Shown: piece after piece, positions 1 to 8,932 of the stretch
Position numbering within the stretch: the first letter of the stretch is position 1
Layout of the letters: each line of letters starts with the position of its first letter
DNA from: Streptomyces narbonensis
Lineage (GTDB): Bacteria > Actinomycetota > Actinomycetes > Streptomycetales > Streptomycetaceae
DNA: 64,000 bases
Direction of reading: 5' to 3'
Assembly: GCF_014649015.1 (NCBI RefSeq)
Contig: NZ_BMSF01000003.1
Location: 372,001-436,000 of the forward strand
Program-made: the position numbers and the translations under genes
Notes under the pieces: model-generated
Told to the model about the DNA's origin: nothing
Seen by the model: only the letters and a program-made list of their open reading frames with translations
Databases searched by the model: none

Positions 1-126
1 CTCCAGGACCTCGGCCTCCTTCACCTCGCCCGTCCACTCCGGGTAGCGGGCGAAGTCGGCGATCACACCCATGACGTCGGCCGGCGCCGCTTCGATGGTG
101 ATGCTGGAGCTGGTGTGTTCGGCCAT
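1..126 (-). CDS. SRPBCC-family protein, N-terminal fragment (cut by window edge)
   Basis: Only the first 42 codons are inside the window. They begin MAEHTSSSITIEAAPADVMG, followed by a segment containing FARYPEW. This is the first beta strand and helix of START/polyketide-cyclase-like (SRPBCC, COG2867-type) small-molecule-binding proteins. The ATG at 126 follows a good GGAGG ribosome site. The ligand cannot be deduced. The gene continues leftward out of the window. Confidence 0.75.
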   Translation of the reverse strand, partial: MAEHTSSSITIEAAPADVMGVIADFARYPEWTGEVKEAEVLE

Positions 127-233
127 CGCGGTGGCTCCTCCACTGTGCGGTCAGGCGAGAACTCGAAGAAAAACAAGGGCACAAACGTACAGAGGTGCCG
201 ACGGAAGGCTATCGCGCCGTGGCTCCGCGCCCG

Positions 234-1001
234 TCACCACTCCAGGGCGAAGGGCCTGCCGGTCGAGGCGAAGTGGCCGACGTTGACGCACTCGGTCGCG
301 GCGATCCGCATCCGGCGGGCGAGCGGCTGGTGGACGTGGCCGAAGAGGGAGTACCGGGGCCGGGTGCGCCTGATCGCGTCGAGCAGCGCGCGGCTGCCGC
401 GCTCGAAGCGGCGGGCCACCGTGTCGTAGGTCAGCTCGGGGACGTCCGGCGGGATGTGGGAGCAGAGGACGTCGACGTCCCCGAGGGCCTCGACCTTGGC
501 CGCGTACTCCTCGTCCGAGATCTCGTACGGGGTGCGCATCGGAGTGCGCAGTCCGCCGCCGACGAAGCCGAAGGTGAGGCCGCCGAGCTCGACGCGCTGT
601 CCGTCGAGGACGGTCGTGCCCGGTCCGGCGTACTCCTTCCAGAGCCGGGGGATGTCGACGTTCCCGTAGGTGGCGTAGGTGGGGGCGGGGAAGGCGGCGA
701 AGAGGTCGGCGTACTGGCGGCGGACGGCGGCCTCGATGGCGGTCTCGCGGTCGACGTCCAGCTCGGCCCAGAGGCGGCGGCCCAGGTCGCGGGCCTCGTC
801 GAAGCGGCGGGCGGTGCGCAGCTCCACGAGCCGGTCGGCGTTCTCGACGCCGAAGAGGTCGGGGAAGATCCCGCGACCGTGGTCGGCGTAGTCGAGGAAG
901 AGAACCAGGTCCCCGAGACATATGAGGGCGTCGGCGCCCTCCCCCGCCTTGGCGAGGTCTTCGGCGTTGCCGTGCACGTCACTGACCACATGGACTCGCA
1001 T
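234..1001 (-). CDS. Calcineurin-like metallophosphoesterase
   Basis: This 255-aa protein carries the five metal-binding blocks of the calcineurin-type phosphoesterase fold: SDVHGN near residue 8, GDLV near 31, GNVD near 113, SHIPPD near 187 and GHVHQP near 220. It should be a cytoplasmic, dinuclear-metal phosphoesterase, and the substrate is unknown. There is no signal peptide. It is a single gene, divergent from the acyl-CoA ligase at 1256. The ATG at 1001 starts directly on the first motif (MRVHVVSDVHGN), which fixes the start. Confidence 0.88.
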   Translation of the reverse strand: MRVHVVSDVHGNAEDLAKAGEGADALICLGDLVLFLDYADHGRGIFPDLFGVENADRLVELRTARRFDEARDLGRRLWAELDVDRETAIEAAVRRQYADLFAAFPAPTYATYGNVDIPRLWKEYAGPGTTVLDGQRVELGGLTFGFVGGGLRTPMRTPYEISDEEYAAKVEALGDVDVLCSHIPPDVPELTYDTVARRFERGSRALLDAIRRTRPRYSLFGHVHQPLARRMRIAATECVNVGHFASTGRPFALEW

Positions 1002-1130
1002 GAGCCCACCTTAGGGGGTGTCACCTGCGGTTACTTCCGAGTCGCGAAACCCGTGGACTACTGTGCGCACAGCATCGTCATGCATGTGTGACGCACGGAA
1101 CATCTGGCCGGGACCCCCTATCGGAACCAA

Positions 1131-1145
1131 CTACTGATGGGTAAC
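1131..1145. promoter_or_regulatory. Imperfect palindrome upstream of acyl-CoA ligase (candidate operator)
   Basis: The sequence CTACTGATGGGTAAC has TAC/GTA half-sites in a 15-bp near-palindrome, about 110 bp before the acyl-CoA ligase start, in the 254-bp divergent region with the phosphoesterase gene. TetR-family fatty-acid-degradation repressors use operators of this general shape. The assignment is inference only. Confidence 0.25.
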
Positions 1146-1255
1146 GTCCGGTCGGTCCAGTCGTGCTCACCCCCACTGAGCACCTGCCCGATCATGGACC
1201 ACACCGGTGCATCACACAGAGCCGTGGCGCCGGCGCCCGATGAGGAGCAGCAGTC

Positions 1256-3052
1256 TTGCGCGAGTTCAGCCTTCCGGCCCTGTACGAGGTCCCCACGGAC
1301 GGCAACCTGACGGATCTCATCCGCCGCAACGCCTCCCGGCACCCAGATGTCGCCGTGATGGGACGCAAGGTCGACGGGGTCTGGACGGACGTGACGGCCA
1401 CGCAGTTCCTCGCGGAGGTCCGCGGGGTCGCCAAGGGCCTGATCGCCTCGGGCGTCGAGGCAGGCGACCGGGTCGCCCTGCTGTCCCGCACGCGCTACGA
1501 GTGGGTGCTCCTCGACTTCGCGATCTGGAGCGCGGGCGGCGTGACCGTGCCGGTCTACGAGACGAGCTCGCCGGAGCAGATCCAGTGGATCCTCGGCGAC
1601 TCGGGCGCCTCGCTGGCGCTCGTGGAGAGCGCGGCCCACGAGGCCTCGGTGGAGTCCGTCCGGACGGACCTCCCGGACCTCAAGGGCGTCCGTCAGATCG
1701 ACGCCGGCGCGGTCGAACGGCTCACCGCCGAGGGCGCGGACGTCTCCGACGAGCTGCTCGACGCGCGGATGTCGGCGGCGAACGCCGACGACCCGGCCAC
1801 GATCGTCTACACCTCGGGCACGACCGGCCGCCCCAAGGGCTGCGTCCTGTCCCACCGGGCCTTCTTCGCCGAGTGCGGCAACATCGTGGAGCGGCTGAAG
1901 CCCCTCTTCCGTACCGGCGAGTGCTCGGTTCTGCTCTTCCTGCCGGCCGCGCACGTCTTCGGGCGGCTCGTCGAGGTCGCGTCCGTCATGGCGCCGATCC
2001 GGCTCGGCTGCGTCCCGGACATCAAGAACCTCACCGACGAGCTGGCCTCCTTCCGGCCGACGCTGATCCTGGGCGTGCCCCGGGTCTTCGAGAAGGTCTA
2101 CAACTCGGCCCGGGCCAAGGCACAGGCCGACGGCAAGGGCAAGATCTTCGACAAGGCCGCGCACACCGCGATCGCGTACAGCCGGGCGATCGGGACCCCC
2201 GCGGGCCCGTCCTTCGGCCTCAAGCTCAAGCACAAGATCTTCGACAAGCTCGTCTACAGCAAGCTGCGGGCGGTCCTCGGCGGTCGTGGCGAGTACGCGA
2301 TCTCGGGCGGTGCGCCGCTGGGCGAGCGGCTCGGCCACTTCTTCCGGGGCATCGGCTTCACGGTCCTGGAGGGCTACGGCCTGACGGAGTCGTGCGCGGC
2401 GACCGCCTTCAACCCGTGGGACCGGCAGAAGATCGGCACGGTCGGTCAGCCGCTGCCGGGTTCGGTGGTGCGGATCGCCGACGACGGCGAGGTGCTGCTG
2501 CACGGCGAGCACATCTTCTCGCGGTACTGGAACAACGAGGCGGCGACGGCCGAGGCGCTGGCGGACGGCTGGTTCCACACGGGCGACATCGGCACGCTCG
2601 ACGAGGACGGCTACCTCGCGATCACGGGCCGCAAGAAGGAGATCCTGGTGACGGCGGGCGGCAAGAACGTCGCCCCGGCGGTCATCGAGGACCGCATCCG
2701 CGCGCACGCGCTGGTCGCGGAGTGCATGGTGGTGGGCGACGGCCGGCCGTTCGTGGGCGCGCTCGTCACGATCGACGAGGAGTTCCTCGGCCGCTGGGCG
2801 TCCGACCACGGCAAGCCGGCCGGCTCCTCGGCGGCCTCCCTGCGCGAGGACGCCGACCTCCTGGCGGAGGTCCAGCGCGCGATCGACGACGGCAACGCGG
2901 CGGTGTCCAAGGCCGAGTCGGTCCGCAAGTTCCGGGTGCTCCCGGCCCAGTTCACGGAGGAGGCGGGGCACATCACCCCGTCCCTGAAGCTGAAGCGCAA
3001 CGTCGTGGCGCGGGAGTTCGCGGACGAGATCGAGGCGATCTACGGGGGCTGA
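1256..3052 (+). CDS. Long-chain fatty acid-CoA ligase (AMP-forming)
   Basis: This 598-aa adenylate-forming enzyme activates fatty acids to acyl-CoA through an acyl-AMP. Visible motifs are the P-loop YTSGTTGRPKG (about residues 184-194), GYGLTESC (about 372), GWFHTGDIG (about 438) and ITGRKKEI just after it. A C-terminal lysine-rich PSLKLKR segment is typical of the FadD15/FAA1-like group. The TTG start at 1256 is chosen because GAGGAG lies about 9 bases upstream and the protein then starts on the conserved MREFSLPALY. It is convergent with the glycosyltransferase gene, with a strong shared terminator between them. Confidence 0.93.
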   Translation: MREFSLPALYEVPTDGNLTDLIRRNASRHPDVAVMGRKVDGVWTDVTATQFLAEVRGVAKGLIASGVEAGDRVALLSRTRYEWVLLDFAIWSAGGVTVPVYETSSPEQIQWILGDSGASLALVESAAHEASVESVRTDLPDLKGVRQIDAGAVERLTAEGADVSDELLDARMSAANADDPATIVYTSGTTGRPKGCVLSHRAFFAECGNIVERLKPLFRTGECSVLLFLPAAHVFGRLVEVASVMAPIRLGCVPDIKNLTDELASFRPTLILGVPRVFEKVYNSARAKAQADGKGKIFDKAAHTAIAYSRAIGTPAGPSFGLKLKHKIFDKLVYSKLRAVLGGRGEYAISGGAPLGERLGHFFRGIGFTVLEGYGLTESCAATAFNPWDRQKIGTVGQPLPGSVVRIADDGEVLLHGEHIFSRYWNNEAATAEALADGWFHTGDIGTLDEDGYLAITGRKKEILVTAGGKNVAPAVIEDRIRAHALVAECMVVGDGRPFVGALVTIDEEFLGRWASDHGKPAGSSAASLREDADLLAEVQRAIDDGNAAVSKAESVRKFRVLPAQFTEEAGHITPSLKLKRNVVAREFADEIEAIYGG

Positions 3053-3074
3053 GCCGGTCGGCCGCCCCTGAGGC

Positions 3075-3126
3075 ACGTACGGAGAGGGCCCCGGGTGGAC
3101 ATCCACCCGGGGCCCTCTCCGTACGT
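3075..3126. terminator. 25-bp perfect inverted repeat, bidirectional terminator
   Basis: Arms at 3075-3099 and 3102-3126 are perfectly complementary with a 2-base loop. The hairpin lies between the stop codons of two convergent genes (3052 and 3163), so it can end transcription from both sides. No T tract is present, as is usual in Streptomyces. Confidence 0.85.
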
Positions 3127-3162
3127 CCTGGCAACCGGACGGTCCGACGTCCTGCCGCCGTG

Positions 3163-4305
3163 TCAGAGCAGCTCCCTGAGCCGCTCCGCGAGGAGGTCCC
3201 AGCGCCACTTCTCCTCGACCCAGGCACGGCCCCGCTCGCCCATGCGGGCCCGGAGCTCGGGGTCCAGGAGGAGGGTGCTGACGCGGTCGGCGGTCTCCTC
3301 GGCGGATTCGCCGCGGACGACCCAGCCGGTCTCGCCGTCGAGGACGGCGTCGGGGGCGCCGCCGGAGTCGCCGGCGACGACCGGGAGGCCGGTGGCCGAG
3401 GCCTCCAGGTAGACGATGCCGAGGCCCTCGACGTCGAGGCCGCCGCGGCGGGTGCGGCAGGGCATCGCGAAGACGTCGCCGGCCCCGTAGTGGGCGGGGA
3501 GCTCGGACCAGGGGACGGCGCCGGTGAAGCGTACGGATCCGGCCACGCCGGTCTCGTCGGCGAGGCGGCGCAGGTCCTTCTCGTACGGGCCGCCGCCGAC
3601 GATCAGGAGGACCGCGTCCGGCACCCGGCGCAGGATCGCGGGCAGGGCACGGATCAGGGTGTCCTGGCCCTTGCGCGGGACGAGCCGGGAGACGCAGACG
3701 ACGACGGGCCGGTCGCTGAGCCCGAGGCGGGCGCGGACCTCGGCGCCGCCGGAGTCGGGGTGGAAGGTCTTCTCGTCCACGCCCGGCGGGAGCTGGACCA
3801 TCCGCGCGGCCGCGGCGGGCGTGAGGGCCTCCGCGATCCGGGAGCGGGTGTACTCGCCGAGGTAGGTGAGGGTGTCCGTGCCCTCGCCGATCCGCCGCAG
3901 GAGCTGCCGGGCGGCGGGCAGCTGGGCCCAGCCGGCCTCGTGGCCGTGGGTGGTGGCGACGAGCCGCTTCGCGCCCGCCTGGCGCAGCGCCGGGCCCATC
4001 AGGCCGAGCGGCGCGGCGGCACCGAACCACACGGACCGGCAGCCGTGCTCACGCAGCAGGGCGGTGGCGCGGGCGGTGACCCGGGGGGTGGGCAGCAGCA
4101 TGGTGGTGCGATCGCGGACAACCGTGAAAGGCTGTTCGGCGTCGAACAGAGCAGTCGCCTCGACCCCTTCGCGGCTGCGCTTCCACGTGGAGGCGTAGAC
4201 CACGATCTGCTCGGGGTCCAGGCGCAGCGCCATGTTGTGCAGGAACGCCTGGATTCCGCCGGGTCGCGGCGGGAAGTCGTTGGTTACGATCAGGGTCTTG
4301 TCCAT
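3163..4305 (-). CDS. GT4 glycosyltransferase, PimB-like mannosyltransferase
   Basis: This 380-aa GT-B protein begins MDKTLIVTNDFPPRPGG, and has IQAFLHNMA for the sugar-acceptor N-domain. The donor site CVSRLVPRKGQD is near residues 205-215, and the C-domain has EASATGLPVVAGDSGGAPDAV-type residues. This pattern is that of GDP-mannose-dependent alpha-mannosyltransferases of phosphatidylinositol mannoside synthesis (PimB'). The ATG at 4305 is preferred over upstream in-frame codons because conservation starts there. It is divergent from a GT87-type membrane mannosyltransferase (4389), which suggests a shared role in mannosylated lipids or glycans. Substrate specificity is inferred. Confidence 0.85.
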   Translation of the reverse strand: MDKTLIVTNDFPPRPGGIQAFLHNMALRLDPEQIVVYASTWKRSREGVEATALFDAEQPFTVVRDRTTMLLPTPRVTARATALLREHGCRSVWFGAAAPLGLMGPALRQAGAKRLVATTHGHEAGWAQLPAARQLLRRIGEGTDTLTYLGEYTRSRIAEALTPAAAARMVQLPPGVDEKTFHPDSGGAEVRARLGLSDRPVVVCVSRLVPRKGQDTLIRALPAILRRVPDAVLLIVGGGPYEKDLRRLADETGVAGSVRFTGAVPWSELPAHYGAGDVFAMPCRTRRGGLDVEGLGIVYLEASATGLPVVAGDSGGAPDAVLDGETGWVVRGESAEETADRVSTLLLDPELRARMGERGRAWVEEKWRWDLLAERLRELL

Positions 4306-4388
4306 CGTGGCCGACAGTACGCGATGGCACTCACCGCCCGGCACCACCACTCTCCGCGCGAGCGGACCGACAGGACAAGGACGATCCA

Positions 4389-5666
4389 GTGAAGACGGGC
4401 GGCGCAGTGAAGGACGGTTCACGGACAGGTCTGCGGCTTCCGCTCGGCCTCTGGGCCCTCACCAGGGTCATCCTGCTGCTCTGCGTCTTCAAGGTCGTGG
4501 TCGTCCCCGGGCCGGACATCACCTTCGACATCTCGAACATCTACCAGGGCTGGTACGAGGTCCTGCGGACGGGCACGTACCCGCTGGACGACGTCACGTG
4601 GCAGTACCCGCCGGCCGCGGCCCTCGCGATCCTCTCGCCCGGGCTGCTGCCGTTCCTCGGCTACGCCTCCGCGTTCTTCGTCCTCGCCTTCCTCTGTGAC
4701 GCGCTGGTCTTCGGGCTGCTCGTGCACACGGGCCGCCGGGCGGGCCGGACGCTGAACGGCGCCTGGATCTGGATCGCGGGCGTCCCGCTGCTCGGCCCGA
4801 CCGCCTACGCCCGGTACGACGTGATGGTGACCGCCGTCGCGGTGGCGGGGCTGCTCGCGGCCGGCCGGAGCCCGCGTGTCCTCGGCGCCCTCGCCGGCTT
4901 CGGCGCGGTCCTGAAGGTGTGGCCCGCGCTGATCCTGGCGGGCACCGCGAAGGGCCGCGCGACCTTCCGCGCCTGGTCGACCGCGGCGGGCGCGGCGGTC
5001 GCCGTCCTGCTGCTGTGCGTGCTGTGGATGCCGGGGGCGCTGGCCTTCCTCTCCTTCCAGCGGGACCGGGGCACCGAGGTCGAGTCGCTGGGCTCGATGG
5101 TCTTCCACGTCATCCGGCACTTCGGCTGGGAGGGCGAGGCGCGGATGAACTACGGCTCGATCGAGTTCCTCGGGCCGTACGTCTCCGCGGTCTCCACCGC
5201 CGCGCTCGGGCTCACCGTCGCCGCCTTCGGCTGGCTGCTGCTGTGGCGGGTCCGCTCGCGCCGCTTCACCTCGTCGACGGTGGCGGACGCGGCCTTCGTG
5301 GCCGTGCTTCTGTTCACGGTGACGAGCCGGGTGCTCTCCCCCCAGTACATGCTGTGGCTGGTCGGTCTCGGCGCGGTCTGTCTCGCGTACCGGTCGAGCC
5401 GGATGCAGCGGCCGGTGCACCTGGTGATCTGGGCGACGGCGGTGACACAGTTCGAATTCCCGGTGTGGTTCTCGCACGTGACGCGCAGCGACCCGCTGGG
5501 TGTGGCGGTGCTGTTCACCCGGAACGGCCTGCTGATCGCCGCCGCGCTCATCGCCTGCCGGATCCTGTGGCGCCAGACGGTGACGGAGCCGCGTCTCGTC
5601 GGGGCGGTCATCCCCGCCCAGGCGACTCAGCCGGAGCGCGAGAAGGCCCTGTCCGGCTCCTTCTGA
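4389..5666 (+). CDS. Polytopic membrane glycosyltransferase (GT87 / DUF2029-like)
   Basis: This 425-aa protein has about ten hydrophobic segments and the DITFDISNIYQGWYEVLRTG loop after the first membrane helix. That loop resembles the acceptor/catalytic loop of polyprenyl-phosphate-mannose-using GT-C enzymes of the DUF2029/GT87 group. It probably adds mannose outside the membrane. The GTG at 4389 is used; a second GTG at 4407 is an alternative. It is divergent from the PimB-like gene. The 3' end overlaps the convergent MATE gene by 40 bases (stop codons at 5666 and 5627). Confidence 0.75.
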   Translation: MKTGGAVKDGSRTGLRLPLGLWALTRVILLLCVFKVVVVPGPDITFDISNIYQGWYEVLRTGTYPLDDVTWQYPPAAALAILSPGLLPFLGYASAFFVLAFLCDALVFGLLVHTGRRAGRTLNGAWIWIAGVPLLGPTAYARYDVMVTAVAVAGLLAAGRSPRVLGALAGFGAVLKVWPALILAGTAKGRATFRAWSTAAGAAVAVLLLCVLWMPGALAFLSFQRDRGTEVESLGSMVFHVIRHFGWEGEARMNYGSIEFLGPYVSAVSTAALGLTVAAFGWLLLWRVRSRRFTSSTVADAAFVAVLLFTVTSRVLSPQYMLWLVGLGAVCLAYRSSRMQRPVHLVIWATAVTQFEFPVWFSHVTRSDPLGVAVLFTRNGLLIAAALIACRILWRQTVTEPRLVGAVIPAQATQPEREKALSGSF

Positions 5667-6991
5667 GTGCCGGTGCCCCGGCGGTGCAGCAGGCCGAGGG
5701 CGGCGCACTGGGCGGCCGCGGCGAGGGTCATGGCCAGGCAGATCCCGGCGAGGCCGAGGCCTGACAGCGCGTAGGCGAGCGGCAGTTGGACGAGGACGCC
5801 GACGACGGTGATCCGCGCGAGGTACGGACCGGCTCCGCTGCCCTCGAAGACCCCGGCGACCCCGATGCAGCAGGCGAGGAGCAGCAGGTAGGGGCCGAGG
5901 CAGCGCAGGAAGAGCGTGCCCGCCCCCGCGACCGCCGGTTCGGCGCCGAAGGCCCGCATGACCGGTCCCGCGCCGAGGAACAGCAGCACGGCGGCGGTGG
6001 TGCCGAGGCCGGCGGCGAGGACCAGGGCCTGCCGCGCGACGGCTTTCCGCTCCTCGGTCCCCCGGGCGCCGGGCCGCGGTGAGGCGCCCGGTGCCCCCAG
6101 GGCGCCGAGGAGGTGCGCCGTGTGGATCGCGGCGGCCTGCCGGACGGCGTAGAAGGCCATCGTCGCGACGTACATGGCCTTGGTGGCGATGCCGTAGGCG
6201 GCGATCTCGGTGACGCCGAGCCGGGCGACGACGGAGACGAGCGCGAGCGCTCCGGCCATCCGGACGGTGAAGTCGACGGACATGGGCAGCCCGGTGGCGG
6301 CGGTACGGCGCAGGGCGGCGGCGGTCGGCAGGGCGGGCCGGGCGGCGCGTGCGGCCTTGAGCAGGGCGTCGCGGCGCAGGACGAGCAGCCCTGCGGCGAG
6401 GGCGACGGTCCGGCCGATGACGGTGGCGAGGGCGGCGCCCGGTACTCCGTAGGCGTGGATGAGCAGCGGGTCGAGGACGAGGATCAGTCCGTTGGCGAGG
6501 AAGGCGAGCCGCATGGGGGTGCGGGTGTCCCCGGCGCCCTTGAGGATGCCGTCGAGGACGTTCGTGGCGAAGAAGACGGCCGTGCCGGGGAGCGAGATCG
6601 CGAAGTAGGCGGCGGCCAGGGCGTGGGCGGGACGGTCCGGGCCGCCGAGGAGCAGGGCGGCGAGCGGTTCGCGCAGCAGGTAGCCGCCGAGCGCGACGGG
6701 CGGCACGAGCAGCGCGCAGAGGGCGGTGCCGCCGCGGACCGCGGCGCGGACGGCGCCCGGGTCGTCGGCGCCCCGGGCGCGGGCGACGAGCACGGTGGTG
6801 CCCGAGCCGGCGAGGAGGACGACGCCGAGGAGGAGGTTCTCGACGTTGGTGGCGACGGCGACGGCGGCGACCGCGTCTCCCCCGAGCCGGGCGACCCAGA
6901 CCATGTTGATGATGCCGGCGGCGACTCCGGCGAGGAGCTCGAAGTACACCGGTCGGGCGAGCCGGACGAGGGTGCGACGGTGTGCGGACAT
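5627..6991 (-). CDS. MATE-family multidrug/metabolite exporter
   Basis: This 454-aa membrane protein has twelve predicted helices and two repeated halves. It starts MSAHRRTLVRLARPVYFELL and has the MATE signature region GIINMVWVARLGGDAVAAVA. It resembles DinF-like exporters, which use cation gradients to expel drugs or metabolites. The ATG at 6991 faces the PadR regulator gene across a 100-bp region holding a perfect palindrome, so PadR control is likely. The C-terminus overlaps the preceding convergent gene by 40 bases. Confidence 0.88.
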   Translation of the reverse strand: MSAHRRTLVRLARPVYFELLAGVAAGIINMVWVARLGGDAVAAVAVATNVENLLLGVVLLAGSGTTVLVARARGADDPGAVRAAVRGGTALCALLVPPVALGGYLLREPLAALLLGGPDRPAHALAAAYFAISLPGTAVFFATNVLDGILKGAGDTRTPMRLAFLANGLILVLDPLLIHAYGVPGAALATVIGRTVALAAGLLVLRRDALLKAARAARPALPTAAALRRTAATGLPMSVDFTVRMAGALALVSVVARLGVTEIAAYGIATKAMYVATMAFYAVRQAAAIHTAHLLGALGAPGASPRPGARGTEERKAVARQALVLAAGLGTTAAVLLFLGAGPVMRAFGAEPAVAGAGTLFLRCLGPYLLLLACCIGVAGVFEGSGAGPYLARITVVGVLVQLPLAYALSGLGLAGICLAMTLAAAAQCAALGLLHRRGTGTQKEPDRAFSRSG

Positions 6992-7003
6992 GCGAGGAAT
7001 CCC

Positions 7004-7046
7004 CCTCTATTCGATGTACCTCGAATAGAGGCACCTCGAAAAGAGG
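7004..7046. promoter_or_regulatory. Palindromic operator plus repeated half-site between MATE and padR
   Basis: CCTCTATTCGA (7004-7014) and TCGAATAGAGG (7021-7031) form a perfect 11-bp inverted repeat around a 6-base spacer. A third copy, TCGAAAAGAGG (one mismatch), follows at 7036-7046, giving a 15-bp direct repeat ACCTCGAAxAGAGG. PadR dimers bind such palindromes. The location between the divergent starts (6991 and 7092) suggests autoregulation and repression of the exporter. Confidence 0.75.
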
Positions 7047-7091
7047 TAGCATGGCGACCGGTCCCACGACAAGCGCGAAGGAGGACGTCCG

Positions 7092-7670
7092 GTGCTGGAG
7101 CTGTCGATCCTGGGCTTCCTGTACGGGAAGCCGCTGCACGGGTACGAGCTGAAGGAGCGCATCCAGGGCCTGAGCGGCCACGTCCGCCCGGTCAGCGACG
7201 GCGCCCTCTACCCGGCGATCACCCGCCTCGTGAAGGGCGGCCTGGTCGACAGCCGTACGGAACCGGGTGCGAGCGCCGCCCCGCGCCGCACGCTCTCGCT
7301 CACCCCCGAGGGCCGCCGGGAGCTGCTCGCCCGGCTGCGCACCCCCAAGGACTCCGAGATCACCGACGGCCAGCGCTTCTTCACGCTGCTCGCCTTCCTC
7401 GGCCACCTCCCCGACCCGGCGGACCAGGCGGCCGTGCTCCGCCGCCGCCAGGAGTTCCTCACCGCCCCGGCCAGCTTCTTCTACGAGGGCGGGACCCCGG
7501 TGCGCGCCGAGGAGGAGGCCGACCTCTTCCGCCGCGGCATGCTGCGGATCGCCCGCGCGACGGGCACGGAGGAGAAGGCCTGGCTTGCGGAGGCCCTCGC
7601 CGAGCTTGACGCGCGCGCGGAGCGCGTCAGCCGAGCCGCTCCCCCAGATACGTCCGCCACGCGGCCGTGA
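7092..7670 (+). CDS. PadR-family transcriptional regulator
   Basis: This 192-aa protein has an N-terminal winged helix starting MLELSILGFLYGKPLHGYEL, the diagnostic opening of PadR proteins. LYPAITRLVKGGLVD provides the recognition helix, and an alpha-helical C-terminal Vir-type dimerisation domain follows. The GTG at 7092 follows GAAGGAGG. It is divergent from the MATE exporter, which is the standard arrangement for a PadR repressor and its efflux target. The last 44 bases overlap the 3' end of the convergent gene ending at 7627. Confidence 0.92.
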   Translation: MLELSILGFLYGKPLHGYELKERIQGLSGHVRPVSDGALYPAITRLVKGGLVDSRTEPGASAAPRRTLSLTPEGRRELLARLRTPKDSEITDGQRFFTLLAFLGHLPDPADQAAVLRRRQEFLTAPASFFYEGGTPVRAEEEADLFRRGMLRIARATGTEEKAWLAEALAELDARAERVSRAAPPDTSATRP

Positions 7671-8862
7671 ACTCCTCCGGCGTCGTGTCCAGAACCTCTT
7701 GGAGCGCCTTCTCCACCGCGCCGTCCCGGCCCGGGTGCGCCCCCACGGCGCGGTAGAAGTCGGTGAGCTCCTTCTCGCCCCAGCGCTCCGCGATCAGCGC
7801 GCACGCGAGCCAGCCACCCTCGTAGGCCCGGGCGAGCGCCTCCGCGTCGCCGCCGAAGCCGAAGTGCGCGTCCTCCGGCAGCCGGGCGGGCAGCTGGCCC
7901 GCGCGGACCGCCCGGGCCAGCTCGGGGGCCGCCTGGGCGGGCGTCCGGCCCGTGCCCCGGTAGGCGGCCCAGTCGGCGAAGCCCTCGGAGAGCCAGACCG
8001 GGGTGGACCCGGAGGTGTGGGCCCGGGTGGCGACGTGGACCGTCTCGTGGGTGAGGACCAGCTGCCGGCCGAAGTCGCCGAGGGCGCCGTACGCCTCGGG
8101 ATTGACGATGACCCGGTCCGCGGGAGCGTCCGTCCCGCCCGCCGTCTCCCCCGTGGTGACGGCCGCGATGCCCCGGTAGGAGCTGCCCGGCGCCCCGAGG
8201 AGTCCGCCCATCGCGTCCAGCGAGCCGGGGACGAGGACGACGACCTCACGGGCCCACACCGTGGGCCAGGCCGCGCTCACGGCGGGGACGGCCCGGTCGG
8301 CGGCGGCGGCGATCGCCCGGAGCCGCCCCGGATCCTGGCCGACGCCGAGGACGAGCGAGCGTGCGCCCCGGACGGTGGTGACGTCCCCCTGCTCCCAGAG
8401 CTGCCGCGGCGCGCCCTCCGCGGGCCGGTCGCCCATCACGTACCAGCGTCCGTCCCGCTCGGTCAGGTCCAGGACGCGCCCGCTGGTGACGGGCCCCCGG
8501 TCGTGGCCCCGGAGGCGGTAGCCGAGCTCGGCGCGGGCGGTGACCCGGTCGTCGCCGGTGCGGTCGATCCCGGTGACCCGGTACGTCCAGCCGTCGAGCG
8601 GCACCTTCGCGAGCCGCCGGAACCCGGTCAGCGCGGCCGGCGCGTACGCGGGGTCGAGGGCGGCCCGGAAGGCGGGTTCGTCACGGTCGAGGAGCGCCCT
8701 GGCGTGCGTGTCGAGGAGCGTCTGTATCTCCCGGGCCACCACGGCCGCGGCGGGGCCGCCGGGGCTGCCCGACGAGCAGCCGGCGAGCGCCGTGAGCGTG
8801 AGCAGCAGGGCGAGCAGGCAGGCCACGGCCGGTCGCCGCGCTCCACACCCCTGACCTGCCAC
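7627..8862 (-). CDS. Putative gluzincin metallopeptidase lipoprotein
   Basis: This 411-aa protein has a lipoprotein signal peptide with lipobox LAGC at about residues 26-29. A middle region resembles NTF2/ketosteroid-isomerase-like domains (about residues 40-150). The C-terminal half contains HETVH and, further on, LSEGFADW, which together form the HExxH plus downstream glutamate zinc site of gluzincin-type peptidases. It is probably a surface-anchored peptidase of unknown substrate. The GTG/ATG region at 8862 precedes a basic n-region. It overlaps padR at the 3' end. Confidence 0.75.
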   Translation of the reverse strand: MAGQGCGARRPAVACLLALLLTLTALAGCSSGSPGGPAAAVVAREIQTLLDTHARALLDRDEPAFRAALDPAYAPAALTGFRRLAKVPLDGWTYRVTGIDRTGDDRVTARAELGYRLRGHDRGPVTSGRVLDLTERDGRWYVMGDRPAEGAPRQLWEQGDVTTVRGARSLVLGVGQDPGRLRAIAAAADRAVPAVSAAWPTVWAREVVVLVPGSLDAMGGLLGAPGSSYRGIAAVTTGETAGGTDAPADRVIVNPEAYGALGDFGRQLVLTHETVHVATRAHTSGSTPVWLSEGFADWAAYRGTGRTPAQAAPELARAVRAGQLPARLPEDAHFGFGGDAEALARAYEGGWLACALIAERWGEKELTDFYRAVGAHPGRDGAVEKALQEVLDTTPEEFTAAWRTYLGERLG

Positions 8863-8932
8863 GCCCCCGATCGTACGGTCGGACCGGGCGGTACCGCTTC
8901 CGGTCCGGCGGGATCGGCGCCCCGCCCCGGGC

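Noticed and set aside
71..286. Short plus-strand frames at the left edge (71-286 and 115-429)
   Set aside because: Composition is Arg/Ser-rich and they overlap the SRPBCC and phosphoesterase genes on the other strand.
1118..4030. Very long open frame on the minus strand opposite the acyl-CoA ligase
   Set aside because: Its predicted protein is Arg/Pro/Gly-rich low complexity and it is the antisense shadow of two real genes with strong motifs (similar shadows occur at 4419-7406, 17272-19119 and 33841-36906).
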